NCBI RefSeq assembly: GCF_050908995.1
Contig: NC_135119.1
Location: forward strand, 18,436,001 to 18,500,000
Length of the DNA: 64,000 nt
Direction: 5' to 3'
DNA from: Andrena cerasifolii
Lineage: Eukaryota; Arthropoda; Insecta; Hymenoptera; Andrenidae
Shown here: positions 46,885 through 60,092 of the stretch, piece by piece
How the letters are laid out: each line of letters starts with the position of its first letter
How positions within the stretch are numbered: position 1 is the first letter of the stretch
The notes under the pieces: model-generated
The model's database searches: none
What the model saw: only the letters and a program-made list of their open reading frames with translations
What the model was told of the DNA's origin: nothing
Translations under genes and position numbers: made by a program

Positions 46885-48361
46885 GTTTATTTATGTGTAT
46901 TCCAAATTTTTAAAGGAGACTGCGTCGCATCAATGCGTACAAAATGTCTTGAGGTTCCTCAGACTTAGTAGCAGAACATATTTGCACATTAATCTCGTGC
47001 AAATTAATCTACAAACCAATACTTGAACAAATATTCTCTCCCAAATGTGTTCGTATAAGAAATAAAAAGGAAATTAAATTAACGAATGGAAGTATATTAA
47101 TTTGTTGTGTCAGAATATTCTTCGCTCTAACCTATGGTAGAAGATTTCTATTCAAGCGATGAATTAAAATCTGTTAAGAACTAAATTCAGTGCTCTCAAT
47201 ATTACGCACCATCTTTACGTAAATACAAATAACAATGTCCCATTTTGGAAAAAAAATCCAAATAGAATTTCTTCTTTCAAATCAAAGTGCACGATTCACA
47301 GTATCGTCATCCATGCATACTGTTGCGATCTCCGCTGTGTGAACTGTGTGTTATGTGAAGTTAGCTATAGGTCATAGAGATATCAAGTTTTGATGTGAGA
47401 GCGTAATTCAAAATCCTTTGTAGCGGAAATATTTATTGTAGAAGAGATCGAAACGGAGGACGAGGAAGGGTTTATTGCCAGGACTCATAAACACGTAGAG
47501 CGCGTTGTGTTAGATGTTAGATGTATATGTAATGTAAGTAGCCTATGTAAACTATGTAATCGGAAAGTGTGCCTCAACCACCAGCCGAGAGTGGAGAGAA
47601 GCGCGAAGGAAGGGCCAAGGACGGAGAGACGGCTACAGGACAACCCACTGACGAAACTTGAAGGATGTCATCGTTTTGATTGGACGAAAGGACCTGAGGA
47701 GGAATTTTGAACGATGCCCCCGAGTCAGAGGAGTAGGGTACTCAGAGGGCGCAAGCGAGGAGCGACTTTGTAGAAACGGCAGATCGGGCTTGTTAACAGA
47801 ACAGTCAACGTCGAGCTATTAATTAAAATCGAAACATAGAGTTTATTCAGAAGTGTTTCCATTCTATTTTCTCCCACCATCGAAATTCCCGCGCAAACTC
47901 GTGTGCTGAGTGCGTCAGTGCTTCACGGGCACGGACCCGCCGTCTCATTTAAAATTCCCCACGGAATCGCGCAACAATACATACATATATATGTACATAC
48001 ATAGGTGAAAGCAATAAAAAAAAGTATTCGTAGAAGTGTTCGTGAAGCAGACGCCAGCCGTGTGAAGTGGGCCACTGTTCGCCGTGTAATTGTGTAGTTA
48101 GAATGATATTTTGGGCCGCGTATGATACTTCGTCTGTGTGTACTCCTCAAGTATGAATATTATCCACAAACTGTAAACAGATGTATAGTTTGAGTTTTTT
48201 TTAATGGCGCCAACGTCCGATGGCTCTGACAGGTTATCATGCACGTGACAGTTACTTTATTGCAATGTTAAAGACTATAGTTACTATTTTCATGAATAAA
48301 ATAATTGACAAAATAGCATCGTGATTCTACGATCGTCCGTGTTATATGATAAATCAAAATT
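46885..48361. other. Divergent interval, TIM22 and CDC7
   Basis: Separates two genes transcribed away from each other. Contains copy 2 of the dispersed repeat (47581-47976). No coding sequence recognised. Confidence 0.5.
47581..47976 (-). repeat. Dispersed repeat, copy 2 (inverted relative to 5174-5327)
   Basis: Blocks 47581-47656 and 47895-47976 match the reverse complement of 5174-5327, with shared AAGGGCCAAGGACGGAGAGA, AGGACAACCCACTGACGAA, CACGGGCACGGA and CCCACGGAATCG. The 238 bases between the blocks are absent from copy 1. The break points share GACGAA/AAACT-like sequence, so copy 1 could be a deletion at a short homology, or copy 2 an insertion. Confidence 0.7.
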
Positions 48362-50327
48362 ATGGAGAAGAAAACTCGAGTGGAAGAGGTTAACGAGGAT
48401 GGTGAAAGATTTGTTATTTCATTTTAATCACAGAAAGCGTTTGCGATCTAATAAAAGGGAAGTAACAGGGTATCTATACTTTCAGAAACAGATAACGTTG
48501 TTGCCCTTAAAAATACGATTCCATTGTTGAAAGATTTATTCTACATACATGGAAAGGTAGGCGAAGGAACGTTCAGCTCCGTGTTCCTGGCTACGTTAAA
48601 AGCTTCCGATGGATCTAAGAAGTTTGCGCTAAAGCATTTGGTTCCCACTCGTCATCCTGAAAAGATTGAACGTGAATTGCAATGTATGCAACAGATAGGG
48701 TAATACTTCATCATTTTCGTATGCGTAAGGATATTTATGCGCTTGTATACTAAAGTATGGTAAATGAACTTCTTTACAGTGGACAGGATTACGTGGTCGG
48801 ATTGGAGTTGTGCTTAAGAAGTTTTGAAACAGTGGTATTTGTAATGCCATACATGAGACACGACAGATTTGCGGTATCTTATTGTTGAGATTTCAGTTAA
48901 TTTTATAGAATCTCATATGGAAGCTGCGAGTTAATAATTTTCTTTAAATAGGACTACGTACAAGACATGACTGTTCAAGAAACAAAGGATTACATGATAG
49001 CATTATTGACCGCGTTGCGAAGGGTTCATCAATTTAACATTATACATAGAGATGTTAAGCCTAGTAATTTCTTATATGATAGGTGCAATAAAAGGTGAAC
49101 GTGTATAAATTACTTCAATACGAGATTGTCTTATGAAATTAATACCCAATATATCATTTCATTCTTTTGTTGCAGATATGTGTTAGTGGACTTTGGTTTA
49201 GCACAGGAATATGTAGCTAAAGAGAAGTTTAACAACCCTAAACCGATTACTTCCGAGATGCAATCTTTCAAACGGAAGAGATCAGACGAAGTAAACATTT
49301 ATAATTATAAAAGCAAACAGTGCTATACTTGGATTTTCGAGAGTTGAGACCTGAGGCGGGTCCCTCGGACGCAGTATGGTTCCTCCTTAGGAACCAATGG
49401 TACGCTATGGATTGCAAGCGGCGTGCACGCTCCGTCCGAGGGACTCGCCTCAAGTCTCAACTCTCGAAAATCAGACTATAGCTTTATTTTCGAGAAGCAT
49501 CGTATCTTACCATCATTCTCTTCAAATATTTTTCCAGAATAGTTTAAATCAGTCTCTTATTTCAAGAAAGAAAGTTACAGGAGAGAAATGTTATTGTTTC
49601 GCCAAACCAAAAGTCTGTTCGTTGTGTACTTTGAGGCCAGAGCAGACGGCTCCGAGAGCTGGCACGCCTGGATTTCGCGCACCCGAGGTTTTATTAAAAC
49701 ATCCTTCGCAAACACCGGCGATTGATGTTTGGGCGAGTGGAGTAATGATGCTATGCATCCTCAGTGGTACCCAACCATTTTTTCATTCTCCAGATGATTG
49801 TACAGCTTTAGCAGAAATAACGACTATATTTGGGTCGGCTAAAATGCAGCAGTGCGCACAGAAATTAGGTATTAAGAATATGTTTCGCTTCGTTTCATTT
49901 CTATCGGGAAACATTTTATTTTCTCCAATTTGCGTTCGATTTATTTATCATTTCTCCAACGTTTTCTTTGCCAATTCAGGGAAAAAAATTATCTTTAATG
50001 AAGATATACCCGGGGTCGACATTGTGTCTTTATGTCAGAAGTTGCAAAAGAGAAATAAGGGTTTAAATAGTAAAGATCATAGCGTATACGAGCAGGTATT
50101 TTAATTTATCATTTATTTACAAACATGATCGAACACTGAAATATCGTTTTAAAAGATCTCTTTCATAGCAGAATTTATAAGGAATATTTGTAAAATATTT
50201 TAAGGTATCGTCGGACACTCAATTTCCAAAAGAAGCCTATCATCTTTTACTAAGACTATTGGATTTAGACCACAAAACACGTTTCACAGCGGACCAAGCC
50301 TTAAACCATCCATTTTTTAAATTATAA
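48362..50327 (+). CDS. Cdc7: CDC7 replication-initiation kinase
   Basis: Catalytic subunit of the Dbf4-dependent kinase that phosphorylates MCM helicase to fire origins; nuclear. Eight exons: 48362-48401, 48486-48699, 48780-48873, 48952-49094, 49176-49290, 49538-49868, 49980-50095 and 50205-50327; 391 residues. Kinase motifs: glycine loop GKVGEGTFSSVF, FALKHL lysine, HRDVKPSNFL catalytic loop, DFGLA, and GTPGFRAPEVL. Between DFG and APE lies an insert with CYCFAKPKVCSLC, matching the zinc-binding cysteines that precede the APE segment in CDC7. The later kinase insert is only about 20 residues, against about 90 in human CDC7, so the protein is compact (human 574). The chain ends HPFFKL as in the family. 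Intron 5 carries a palindromic element. It ends 450 bases from the convergent unc-45 gene. Confidence 0.94.
49322..49482. mobile_element. Palindromic miniature element in CDC7 intron 5
   Basis: Arms 49322-49374 and 49431-49482 are inverted copies (GATTTTCGAGAGTTGAGACC, GTCCCTCGGACG and complements), starting GCTATA and ending TATAGC. The 161-base unit occupies most of the intron and is GC-richer than the flanks. No target duplication is clear. Confidence 0.7.
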
Positions 50328-50776
50328 CGTATTTCTGACTCCTGTAATTGTTGATTATTTTTGACAGACTCTTATGGGAAAAAATATATGTATCGAAAGG
50401 TAATGAAAATTAATATTACATTTAGTTTTATTATAATGAAAATACCGCATATCTTGTGATTTGTACATATACATATGCACATATGCAAACATATAATACG
50501 CAAGTATTTATATAAAATAAATAATTTTATTTTGTTAAATAACAATAATATATGATATGATATTGTTAATAAATGCAACACTTCTATGGTTCGGTTATGC
50601 CTAAAGACAAGGAAAAAAGATACTTCGATATCTACACTCTTCCTTGCACTAATTGGTGCAAAAGACGAAGCTGAACACTTTTTTAGGCACTTTATGATAT
50701 TCTGAAATATAATCAGCCTTACGTATATATTTCATGTTTTATAAAATCATAACCAATTTAAGCAGAAATTACACAT
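50328..50776. other. Convergent 3' region, CDC7 and unc-45
   Basis: AT-rich 3' untranslated sequence of both genes; no other feature seen. Confidence 0.5.
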
Positions 50777-53700
50777 TTATTCAACATTGTCCAAATTATC
50801 AGTATTTCGTGATGTTTGCCCTTCGTCGGAACTTCTAATAAGCTTCCATTCTGCCGCGGCTTCTAACGCGCCAGCCGCTAATTCCTTTATCCTTTGATTA
50901 TCCACTGTATCGCTCTTGGTTAAAGCCATTAGAATCTCCATTACATCGGTTTCAATTAATCTGGTTGCGACGTCTTTTGTGCTTCGCACCATGTTCGAAA
51001 CAATTGTAACTCCTCTATGTTGTAAAGCAGGATTTGGATTAGCTAGCAAGAAACGTAACGATTCCAGCCAATCCTTCGAGTCAAATATTTTGATGCATGC
51101 TGCTTTGCTGACCGATGTCAACATCGCTAAAGCACCTGCTGCTGCCATGCTGGTATCTATGTCTTCATCTTCGCAAAGAATTACTAGGTATTTAACTCTG
51201 TCATTCTCAGACTCGTAATACTTTATGGTATCCTCGCACATCATTAAGTTATTTATAACTTGAGTGGCCGCACGTTTGAGCATATCGTGATCTTCGTACA
51301 TGTATGCTTCAACCTTTTGGAAGCCTCCTTCCTTCAGAATTCGTTTCCTAACGCTATCGTTAACACCGGCCAGGTTGCATAAAGCCATCAAGGCCTCGAA
51401 GTTCTCAAACGCGGAACACTCAGGCTTCAGAAGATTTACGAATGGCCGGACTACTTCCATTATCCTTTGCCCAGGGAACGCAACTTCTGGATTGATCGTA
51501 ATTCCTAAACGTGCCAGAGCTTGCGATGCTTGCTTCTTTCCTTTGTCCGTTCCGTCTAAGGCCAATGGCAGAAGTGCCTTTGCTGCACCTTGCTGAACAA
51601 TGATCCCCCTCACATCTTGTTGACTGCAGATCGCATTGAAAACGCGCGCTATCAGTTCTTTGCTGTTCTGGCTGTCCGTTTTGGAAAGGCTGACCAGCGC
51701 AGTCGTAACTCCAGCTTTAGCCAGCGAGATTAGTCTCTTGTTCACAAAGTCTATATCATCGAGCTCGTGTTCTTCGGGTATATGATGCTTCGCAAACTTG
51801 GCCAACTCTAACATTTCCGGTATAATTTCCTGCTTGTCGTAGGCATTACACAAATTCACTAGCGTCGTGACAACGCCATAGACCGCAGATTGGTCTCCAG
51901 TTCTAGCAAGTTCTATCATCGCTTGGATCGCCTCGTTGTCTTCGATTAATTTCTCTTTCACTTCAGCATCAAACGTGAGATAAGATAGTCCTTCTACTGC
52001 CCATCTTCTCATGTCCTTCTGTTTTTTAGGATTGATCAGGAACCTTCTGCATGCTTCGGCTAATTTCTTCGTTGCCCCATCGGCAAACGGCCTTATCGTT
52101 GCATCCGTACCGCCCGAGCTACCCAATTTACATAATCCTACCAAAGCGCGCACTTTAATAGAATCGTCCTTAGAGTTATACAATTTTTTCAATATATTCA
52201 CGCCTTGATTTATAATAGCAGTAGCTTTGTCCTTTTTGGATGCGGCAGCAACGATACACTCGCAAGCGACCTTCTGTTGCAACACATCATCTGTGCTTGC
52301 CATAACAAGTATCATTTCCAAAATACCCTGCTTAGCAATTATTGTGTTCCCAACGTCCAATGGACCGAGCAACAAAGTTGTTATTGCAACCACAACGCGG
52401 ACCTGTTTGAAAACGTGAAATAAATATGACAGAGGTCTACAGACCTACAGAGAGAGAACTACAGTTCTTAAAAAAACATTCCCATGGAATGTAAATAAGA
52501 TATGCCGCTTACCGTAGACTCAGTGTCGGGTGTGAGTAATTTGTCGTTGATGAATTCATCTATAGCGCTTCTGAACTTTTCTTTTGCTGCATCGTAATAC
52601 ATATTTTCATAAATTCTCGCCAAGCATACACTGGTCACGGTCCTGGTAGACGCTGTTATGTCCATTGCAGATTCATACTTGTATTCTTCGAGTTCACTCG
52701 CTACTTCCATAAGACGCTGTAAACCACGAAGGTCCACCAATCGTTCTGCCCAGCTTAATGCTGTGTAGTGAATATTGCGTATAATGAGTTCTATAATTGC
52801 ATCTCTACACAACCCTGAGATTGTTCTACTTGTTACGCTGTATAGTAAACAAGACAAGATCGTATCAATCTCCTTGTTATATTTGTCACATAATTCTTTA
52901 TTCGGTTTTGTATCGGGTTTGTTATCCATCCCACTGTAAGCGTTAAGTATAGTCTGAAACATAATTTTACATTTAGATACATGTTTCAACAGAACCATAA
53001 TTATCCATACTTGTGAAGTTTACCAACCTGCAGGTAATATTGGCCAGCATTCACTCTTTCCGAGATCTTACTGTTGATCATTTCTAGACACCAAGGTACG
53101 CCGATATCTTTCAGGATACTTTCAGTCCGACTTATATTATCTGTACATAATTCCGCCATGATTCGAATTCCAATTGTTATGATCTCTTCATTTTTCTCGA
53201 GTTTTAGGCTTTTCGTTATCTTGTTGACGACTCCCTCCTTAAACATTAGCTCCGCTCCCGCTCTTTCCCGAGCAAGGACAAGCAAATTGTTCATTGCTGT
53301 TTGTCGCTGTTCGCTGTCTCTCGTCATATCAAAAGCTATGTCCATCATTTGTGTTACCTTTCGAAGAAGAATATTGTAATAAGCTTTAATTTATACTGTC
53401 ATGGTTTAGCGAATGCCTAATAATTGATCCTACAATATTATGTAACTACAAACCTTCGCACTGACGCGCGAGCTTTCCCTGTGTCTCTCCTGTACAATTT
53501 CATGCAAGCGTGCAACGACGGGTTGAATTGCCTTGTTGCCAGGATCCACAGAGATAATATATCTCGCATCTCGATATGCTTCCTCGAATCGTTCCAATGC
53601 TTCTAAAGCTTGACATCTGCGAAATAACGCTTTAGGGTCATTTGGACATATTTTAAGAGCTTCGTCACAGTCCTTAATAGCTTTCTTATATTCTCCTTGT

Positions 53701-53876
53701 TTCAAATACGTGGCAGCACGATTTTTGTGGTACACAGCTTTGTCAGCATTGTCTTCCGTTGTAAGTTTTAATGCGTTCGTGTAACAACTTAAAGCTTCTG
53801 ACCAATTCCCTTTGTTGAACTCCTCGTTACCCTTCTCCTTCCATTCCTGTGCACTTAGATTCGTAGCTTTCGTCAT
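50777..53876 (-). CDS. unc-45: UNC-45 myosin chaperone
   Basis: Folds and stabilises the myosin motor domain and couples it to Hsp90; cytoplasmic, needed for muscle thick filaments and cytokinesis. Four exons: 53876-53454, 53357-53028, 52953-52513 and 52402-50777; 939 residues, close to Drosophila Unc-45. Three TPR repeats cover about residues 6-115 (WKEKGNEEFNKGNWSEALSC, AVYHKNRAATYLKQGEYKKA, ALFRRCQALEALERFEEAY), with carboxylate-clamp Lys/Asn/Arg residues that bind Hsp90. A central Armadillo-like domain follows, then the UCS domain from about residue 500 (VRALVGLCKLGSSGGTDATI, DMRRWAVEGLSYLTFDAEVK, NPALQHRGVTIVSNMVRSTK). The start at 53876 has A at -3; another in-frame methionine lies 10 codons upstream at 53906. 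The single large last exon encodes the whole UCS domain. Confidence 0.96.
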
Positions 53877-56440
53877 AATTGGAAGTTTCTCGACTGAAAA
53901 AAACATTCGAATAAATTTCTTGGCAGAATGTCTTCATTCAACGAGACCAAGTAAATTAAATTGTCTTGAATTATTGAATTATTTAATATCAGGTCAAACC
54001 TTAAATGGACGAAATTGATTGTGAAAGTATTAAGAAACGATAGGTAATATCATTAGAATACGTACTAGAAGATTAATATTATAAATCGTAGAAATTTCTT
54101 TGACGGATCACGGGTGTGTTCCTTAAGTTCAATCACCGGCAACTTTTTCGAATCGGTGCGATGCGGTACTGAGGCTTGCACCGCTTCCTCATCGCGTTAA
54201 AAAGGACTTGGAACCGTCCAGATTATACTCGATGGTTTCAAGTTTATTTTAAACTGTGTTCGCCCCACGATCCGAACGAAAGTATTAATGGTCGGATTAA
54301 AATAGGTTTTTCCTGCATACATTCGTAATCATCCTGGCTATATCCTAACCTCATTAACCAGACATTTTATATATATTACTGTACATGAACTGCTCAACGT
54401 ATATTTATTTAGGTACATAGAATCACGGTGCATCGTTCTATACATTTCGTATTGGAATCACGGCATAGGAAACGCACGCCTTTTGTAAATTCTAAATGGA
54501 AGGTTCTATAAATAGCTATATATATATATATATATATTTGTGTAATAGAGTAGTGATTCTCTAGGCAGTGATCGGAACAATGTGTATCGTCGCTGATTGG
54601 TTGCCGCGATTTGGAGCAAAAGCGGAAGTAGACAGAGAAAGAAACTGTAAAAAAGAAAGAGACAGGAATACTGATAGAAAGAGACAGAAATACTTTCAGA
54701 AAGGGAGAGAGAAATACTGATAGAAAGAGATAGATATGGTTTAGGTTATGTTATTTCCGGTTTTGCTCCAAAATGGCTGCGGTTAACCGATCACTCCCCA
54801 GAGGATCACTATAATAGAGAATATTGGCGCGACTTTCGAATGTACCGAACGATGTCCGCTAGTAGCGCGATGAAAGATTTATTAAAATAGAATTATCGTC
54901 GCGGCGTTCAGTTTTTGTAGAAGTAACGAAGAAACGGGTATTGAAAAAAGTATTTTATTATTTCACGTCCTTCGTTACATTACATTCTCCACATGGCAGT
55001 TACATTGCAGCGGCATACAATAATTTTAAATCCTTGTTTCTAATTCGTTTGTTATGTATGAGTTTATAATTTTCCATTAGATACTTTTCATCCATGAGTT
55101 TAAAGGTTACTATTAATTTGGAAGTCACGAGCGAGACTCGAAATTCAATTTCATTATTATATTGCTAATGACGTTATTTATAATAGAAGTACACATGCAG
55201 GAGAAAATATACATATACGTAAACAAATTTAATTTAATAATTAAACTAACTGGTAATTGCAATTACAATGATTACCTATCTCCTTATTATTACTTGAAAA
55301 AAGATTCATGCGGTATATTTCGAAATTGCAATGTACGTCCAAATATTTCGCTAATCGATAAAAGTTAACTAGTTTGATTCGACTAAAATATATTACAGAA
55401 TTACTCCAACGATCACCATACACTAATCCATCGCGCTCGTCGCAAAAATTTTCGTGACAACAGGTATATAATTTAAAAACAGATTCGAATATAATTTCCT
55501 TTAATGTCAAAACAAGAATTAAATGGAATTTTATACACATTAAATTTACGGTTCAAGGTTCCTAATTTTCAGAGCACGATGCTTCTGAATAATTTAATTC
55601 CAATTGGATTTTATAAATGGTAGAATATTTTAATAAGAGACTTAATCTTCTAATTTACATTAATATTCGTGGCATTTCTAAGAAATGCTTAATGTCGTGT
55701 ACGTAATATGTTCCAACGTGTCCTATTGTATTTCAGATATTAAACATTGTAATAGTACTTATATAGCATACATGTAATTTTATTCATGAATCTACATAAT
55801 AGTGTCTGTAATTATTAGGTATTCTGCTGTGACATCGACACATGGTATTTAAATTTTGTGAAACTTTTTATCAAACGTATTTAAACAGAGTTTCGCATAC
55901 ATATATACAAATAAATTCGTAAACTCATGGAATCTTCATATGAAATAAAATTACTCGGAATGTAAGTCTCTTATAATTAGTTGTCGATCTATGAATTGCG
56001 AGATGCGAAAGGCAAAATAATGATTTTCTGCCTACGTTAAAGTCCATCGATTTTCAAATATTATTTTCCTTCGTTTCATTTTTAATTCATACTTGAAATT
56101 AGATTTCATTAATTGCATAAGTAAATCTTATATCAAAATAGTTCTATTTTCAATCACAAGAGTTTCTGCGACGAACTCTGGATCAGCTATAGATGGTGAT
56201 AAGTAATTGAGAATGATCTAGAGAGTTTCTAAGTAGAGACTGTTTAGAACATACTACAAAATCATATTAAGATAAGCTACTTACAGTATTACTGATTAAT
56301 AAAAAAAAACATAGTACGAATGGCGATAACTGAAATGTTGCGAGGTTATGATATATAAACAGAAATTTCGTTATTAACAAAATATGATGATAGAAGAGAT
56401 GAGTTCTTTTTATTTCAGTGGACTATTTTTATTAAATGTT
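53877..56440. other. Intergenic region, unc-45 to DCN1-like gene
   Basis: Contains the unc-45 promoter side, an hAT-type element (54551-54811) and an AT microsatellite at about 54519-54537. No gene seen. Confidence 0.45.
54551..54811. mobile_element. hAT-type miniature element with 8-base target duplication
   Basis: Ends TAGTGATTCTCTAGG and CCCAGAGGATCACTA are imperfect inverted repeats, flanked by the exact duplication TAATAGAG (54543-54550 and 54812-54819). Subterminal sequence is also inverted (GTGATCGG/CCGATCAC; TTTGGAGCAAAA/TTTTGCTCCAAA). The centre holds tandem GAAAGAGACAGAAATACT-like units. No coding frame; 261 bases. Confidence 0.85.
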
Positions 56441-57711
56441 TCAGCTGCCTCTAACTTCCGTTGACGATGCTTCCTCACCTCGCTGCATTTTCAACCATTC
56501 AACAAATTCATCAAGCATTACTGGCCCTGCAAGAACAGTTTATATAAGAAACGTAGAGAAGAACTCGAGGAGCTACTAGCAGGCGGATGTTACGAATGTA
56601 CATACATGCTCCGTCTAAATCATAATTAGATAAGTCATGATTGATTGTACGAGAAAATTCTAAAATGTTGCACCACTGATCTTTATTAATCACTTTGTAC
56701 TTTGATTGATCTAGGAACTGAGCGAACTGTGAGAACAGTGGCCAATGTTTCCCCAAAAGTAATTGTAACATAGCTCTTGCAGTTTCCATGTCCATACTTC
56801 TTTGATCTTTGTCCTACAATGTGAAAGTGTTAACAACATTCTCCCATATCTGGAAACAGAAGTAACGATACTCACTCTAGCAAAATCATATGCATATCTG
56901 TAGATTCCTTTGAACGTATGTGGATCATTTAACTGATTCCTTAGGTACTCAAGTTTCTGTTGTATTTTACTAATAGAATCACACTGTAATTCCGAAAGGC
57001 CTTTTAACCACTCGCTTAGTGTGAAGAAACCCATTTGACGGGCATTCATTTTGTATGCGAGAACGAGCATCACTACATTCTCAGGTTCAACGCCGATGTC
57101 CTCGCAGAACTTTTCCATTCCCTCCGGCCCTAGAGTATCCGAATCGTCTGGTGTTGTGTATTCCCTAAACCATGTGATACAACGCTTTTGGGAAAAGGAC
57201 GAGGTATTCGAAACATCTTCCGTTTTTGTGTAACGCCTTCCACTGAAAAAGAGTAGCAATTACTTCATCCACAAATACGAAGGAACGTTACTAAATAAGT
57301 TTTACCCTCGGCATCGCTTTACAGAATACAAAACATTATTTCATCGTCTGCTGAAATAAGTAAGTTCGGAATAATTTTCTATTCTATCCTTGTACATTAT
57401 CGTGCCGTCGACACATTTTATGATAAACGTAAATATACGCTATTTAGTATTATTTCACCATACAAGCTTATACATGCTCGTTGCAAATATAACTATGTAG
57501 AACAAGATTGCAAGAGATTCTATCGTCTGATAGAATCAATTACTCGAGAAAATAATATAAAACTATGATAAAATACAGCTTACCTAGATGTATGTCTAAG
57601 CCGTTTTGACGGATGCCTTGGTATACCCTCTTCATGGGCACTAGGTGACATTTCAATAGATGTATGATGATGATTTGTGCTAGAGGGTGCTCTACGTTTG
57701 CTGCGTGGCAT
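56441..57711 (-). CDS. DCUN1D5: DCN1-like protein (DCUN1D4/5 type)
   Basis: Scaffold-type E3 co-factor that promotes NEDD8 transfer from UBC12 to cullins, activating cullin-RING ligases. Four exons: 57711-57584, 57242-56876, 56813-56606 and 56526-56441; 262 residues. The first 45 residues are basic and disordered (MPRSKRRAPSS) as in DCUN1D4/5, without a UBA domain, unlike DCUN1D1/2. The potentiating-neddylation (PONY) domain runs from about residue 60: CITWFREYTT, LGPEGMEKFCEDIGVEPENV, MGFFTLSEWLKGL, YRYAYDFAR, and the cullin-binding signature DGAWPVMLDEFVEWL across the exon 3-4 junction, including the DAD-patch Asp and Trp residues. The C-terminal tail is short. Assignment between DCUN1D4 and DCUN1D5 rests only on length and N-terminus. 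Confidence 0.92.
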
Positions 57712-60092
57712 CCCTCTTCAAACTAAAACCACAATTTGACATACTTGCTGATAAACACATCGCCGTTAAATATATAAATCTGTAACTATCGTTTGAATGT
57801 TCCTGCGGTGATATGCATTGTGTGAAATAATTCATAAATATATTGCTAATCAATGTGTATTTTGCTAACAGAGCTATCAATTAGAATTAACCATTGCGCT
57901 TTGTAAGTACATAAGGCCAGTTGTTTTCGTAACAGAATCGTTTAATTCGAATTGAATTGGGGCAAAGGAAGAAGCATGAATTAATAAAACGTAGCCTTAA
58001 CAATGAATATGAAAAAAAAAATTACATAAAGACTGTTTGTACGTATATCAGTGCAGCACACAGATAGAAGATCAAGTTACTTACCACGCAGCAAATATGT
58101 GATTAATTAGAAAAATTAAGGAGATTCGACGGATTCGTAATACAATTGGTTTATACTGGCTAAACTGACATCTCCTTTCCGTGTTATAAGAACGAGTGTG
58201 AGGTTATGTTCGGCAATTAATCGAGGTATCACGTAATTTTCAACTTCCCTTATACTAGTTTCGATCGCCTTGCACATGTGATATCGGAAAGAAATACCTG
58301 AGAGCCATTAACAGATCTTGTGAGAATGATTCGTTCGGAATTGCGTTTTTAATGTGGAAATAGACGGGGCGAGTTACTATATAAAAGTGCTTATGTATGC
58401 AAATTATTTTCAGCTGCGACAAGAGCCGCATTTAAACGCTGGCTATTCGCAGAAAGGTGGATCGATCATTACCGAATAATTCTAATGAAATATATAAATG
58501 TATAATGAATCAAAGAGACCCTCCCTACCTTGTTCAACGAACCACTAGAGTAATTGTACCAGAAATGTATTTCTCACAGTCAAAAGTCAACATCAATATA
58601 AAACTTGCTTTGCAATTCGCTCTACAAAAATAATATTAAACATAGCGTCAGCGTCGTCAAATATATCGTTAGTCTATTAATTTTTATGATTTGTACTACC
58701 TAAACGCGCTGCACGGTTAAATAAAACTTTTTTTCACAGCTCTGCTTTATTTCATCTTATTGCCGTCTCGAGACAGCATGCCTTTTTCGCAGGGATGCCA
58801 AATGCAAAATCTATTTCTCACTAGGTGGGTCGCACGCGGGGGAGGGGGCAACGTTGAATGAAAAAAGAAAACAGCCATCGATAATATCAGTCTAAGCAGC
58901 TATTTCCATACCTCTGACAGCTTGAATCGACGCGGGAAACTTGACATGTACGAAATTACTGTTTCCTATAAAAAATGTACATTATTCATGAGATTGGTTA
59001 TTGATTAATAGCAGCAAATTTTATTTTAAATAATCACTTCGCTAATACTGCGAAGCGAAGTGAAGCTACTATGGTACGTTGGGAAAATTAGTTACTTTAG
59101 TAACTGTGAAAAATATTTAAGAAGATGTACACCATGCATGAAAAATATAAAAAAAAACGGAGTATTTCTCATTATATCGACTGTCGATATTATAGGATTG
59201 ATATAATACCACAGACCAGGTGTAGGATAGACCTATTACCCTATGGGTGTTCGTGTCGCCACTCACACTGTGTTACCGACCCATAATTTGAGGTCTGAAT
59301 GTAGTGGCATCTGCTCATGAACAGCGTCCAACTCAGGAACTACTCTGAACTGTGTTGAAATGCTGAAAAGTGCGTGCGTGCTTGTATACGTGTGATTTGT
59401 TCAGAGTGAGTTTGACATAGAGCAGGGATGTCGAACTAGCGGCTCGCGACCCGCAGTGGCTCCTTCTCCTCTTCGCCTGCTCCGTAGAGCCGTGGGAGAA
59501 CGGCCACCTCCACACCTACTTCACTCTGATGAATTTCTACTAGTCTACTAGATAGTCTAAGACGAGTAAGACCTAATATAGTAACGGGATAATGAATGGG
59601 AAGACGAGGCTCCATTACTTCCAAACCTTTATTCGTACAGAGCTCTGTTGACGTACAACATTAAAAATAACGCAAGTTCTGGCGCTCTTTCAGAAGAAAA
59701 TAATGAAGTTCGTTCCTCGAATATACTCTGATATATGGACGATTCGAGCGAGAACGATTGGAACGTTCGCGCGCAACCGTTAATTACCCCATTAAAAGAG
59801 CCGTACACGATTACACTCCGCGTTATACAACGTACACTGCAACTATTGGAAAATATCACGGATCTTCGTTAAAAAAACATGGCGCCGACTTCGCCGCGGC
59901 GCGAGAAACGTTGAGAATATTACGTCATGCGTCCCGATGTTCATCCAGCGAAGGATTCCTATCGATCACCGTACACATTCGATAACTTACTGCGCGAGCG
60001 AAGTCGACAAGGAAACTCCTCGACGATGTTGGGTTCGTGAACGTCACGCGAGGCTTCTACTTAGAAAACGACATGATTTTGGTTTCCGCGAA
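57712..60092. other. Divergent intergenic interval
   Basis: Between the DCN1-like gene and the candidate first exon at 60093. Contains a possible hAT-type end at 59424. No gene recognised. Confidence 0.4.
59424..59470. mobile_element. Possible hAT-type transposon end
   Basis: CAGGGATGTCGAACTAGCGG followed by CTCGCGACCCGC resembles the CAGGG(G/A)TGTC ends and the adjacent GGCTCGCGA block of the hAT-type element at 44566. No matching right end was found, so it is probably a solo fragment. Confidence 0.35.
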
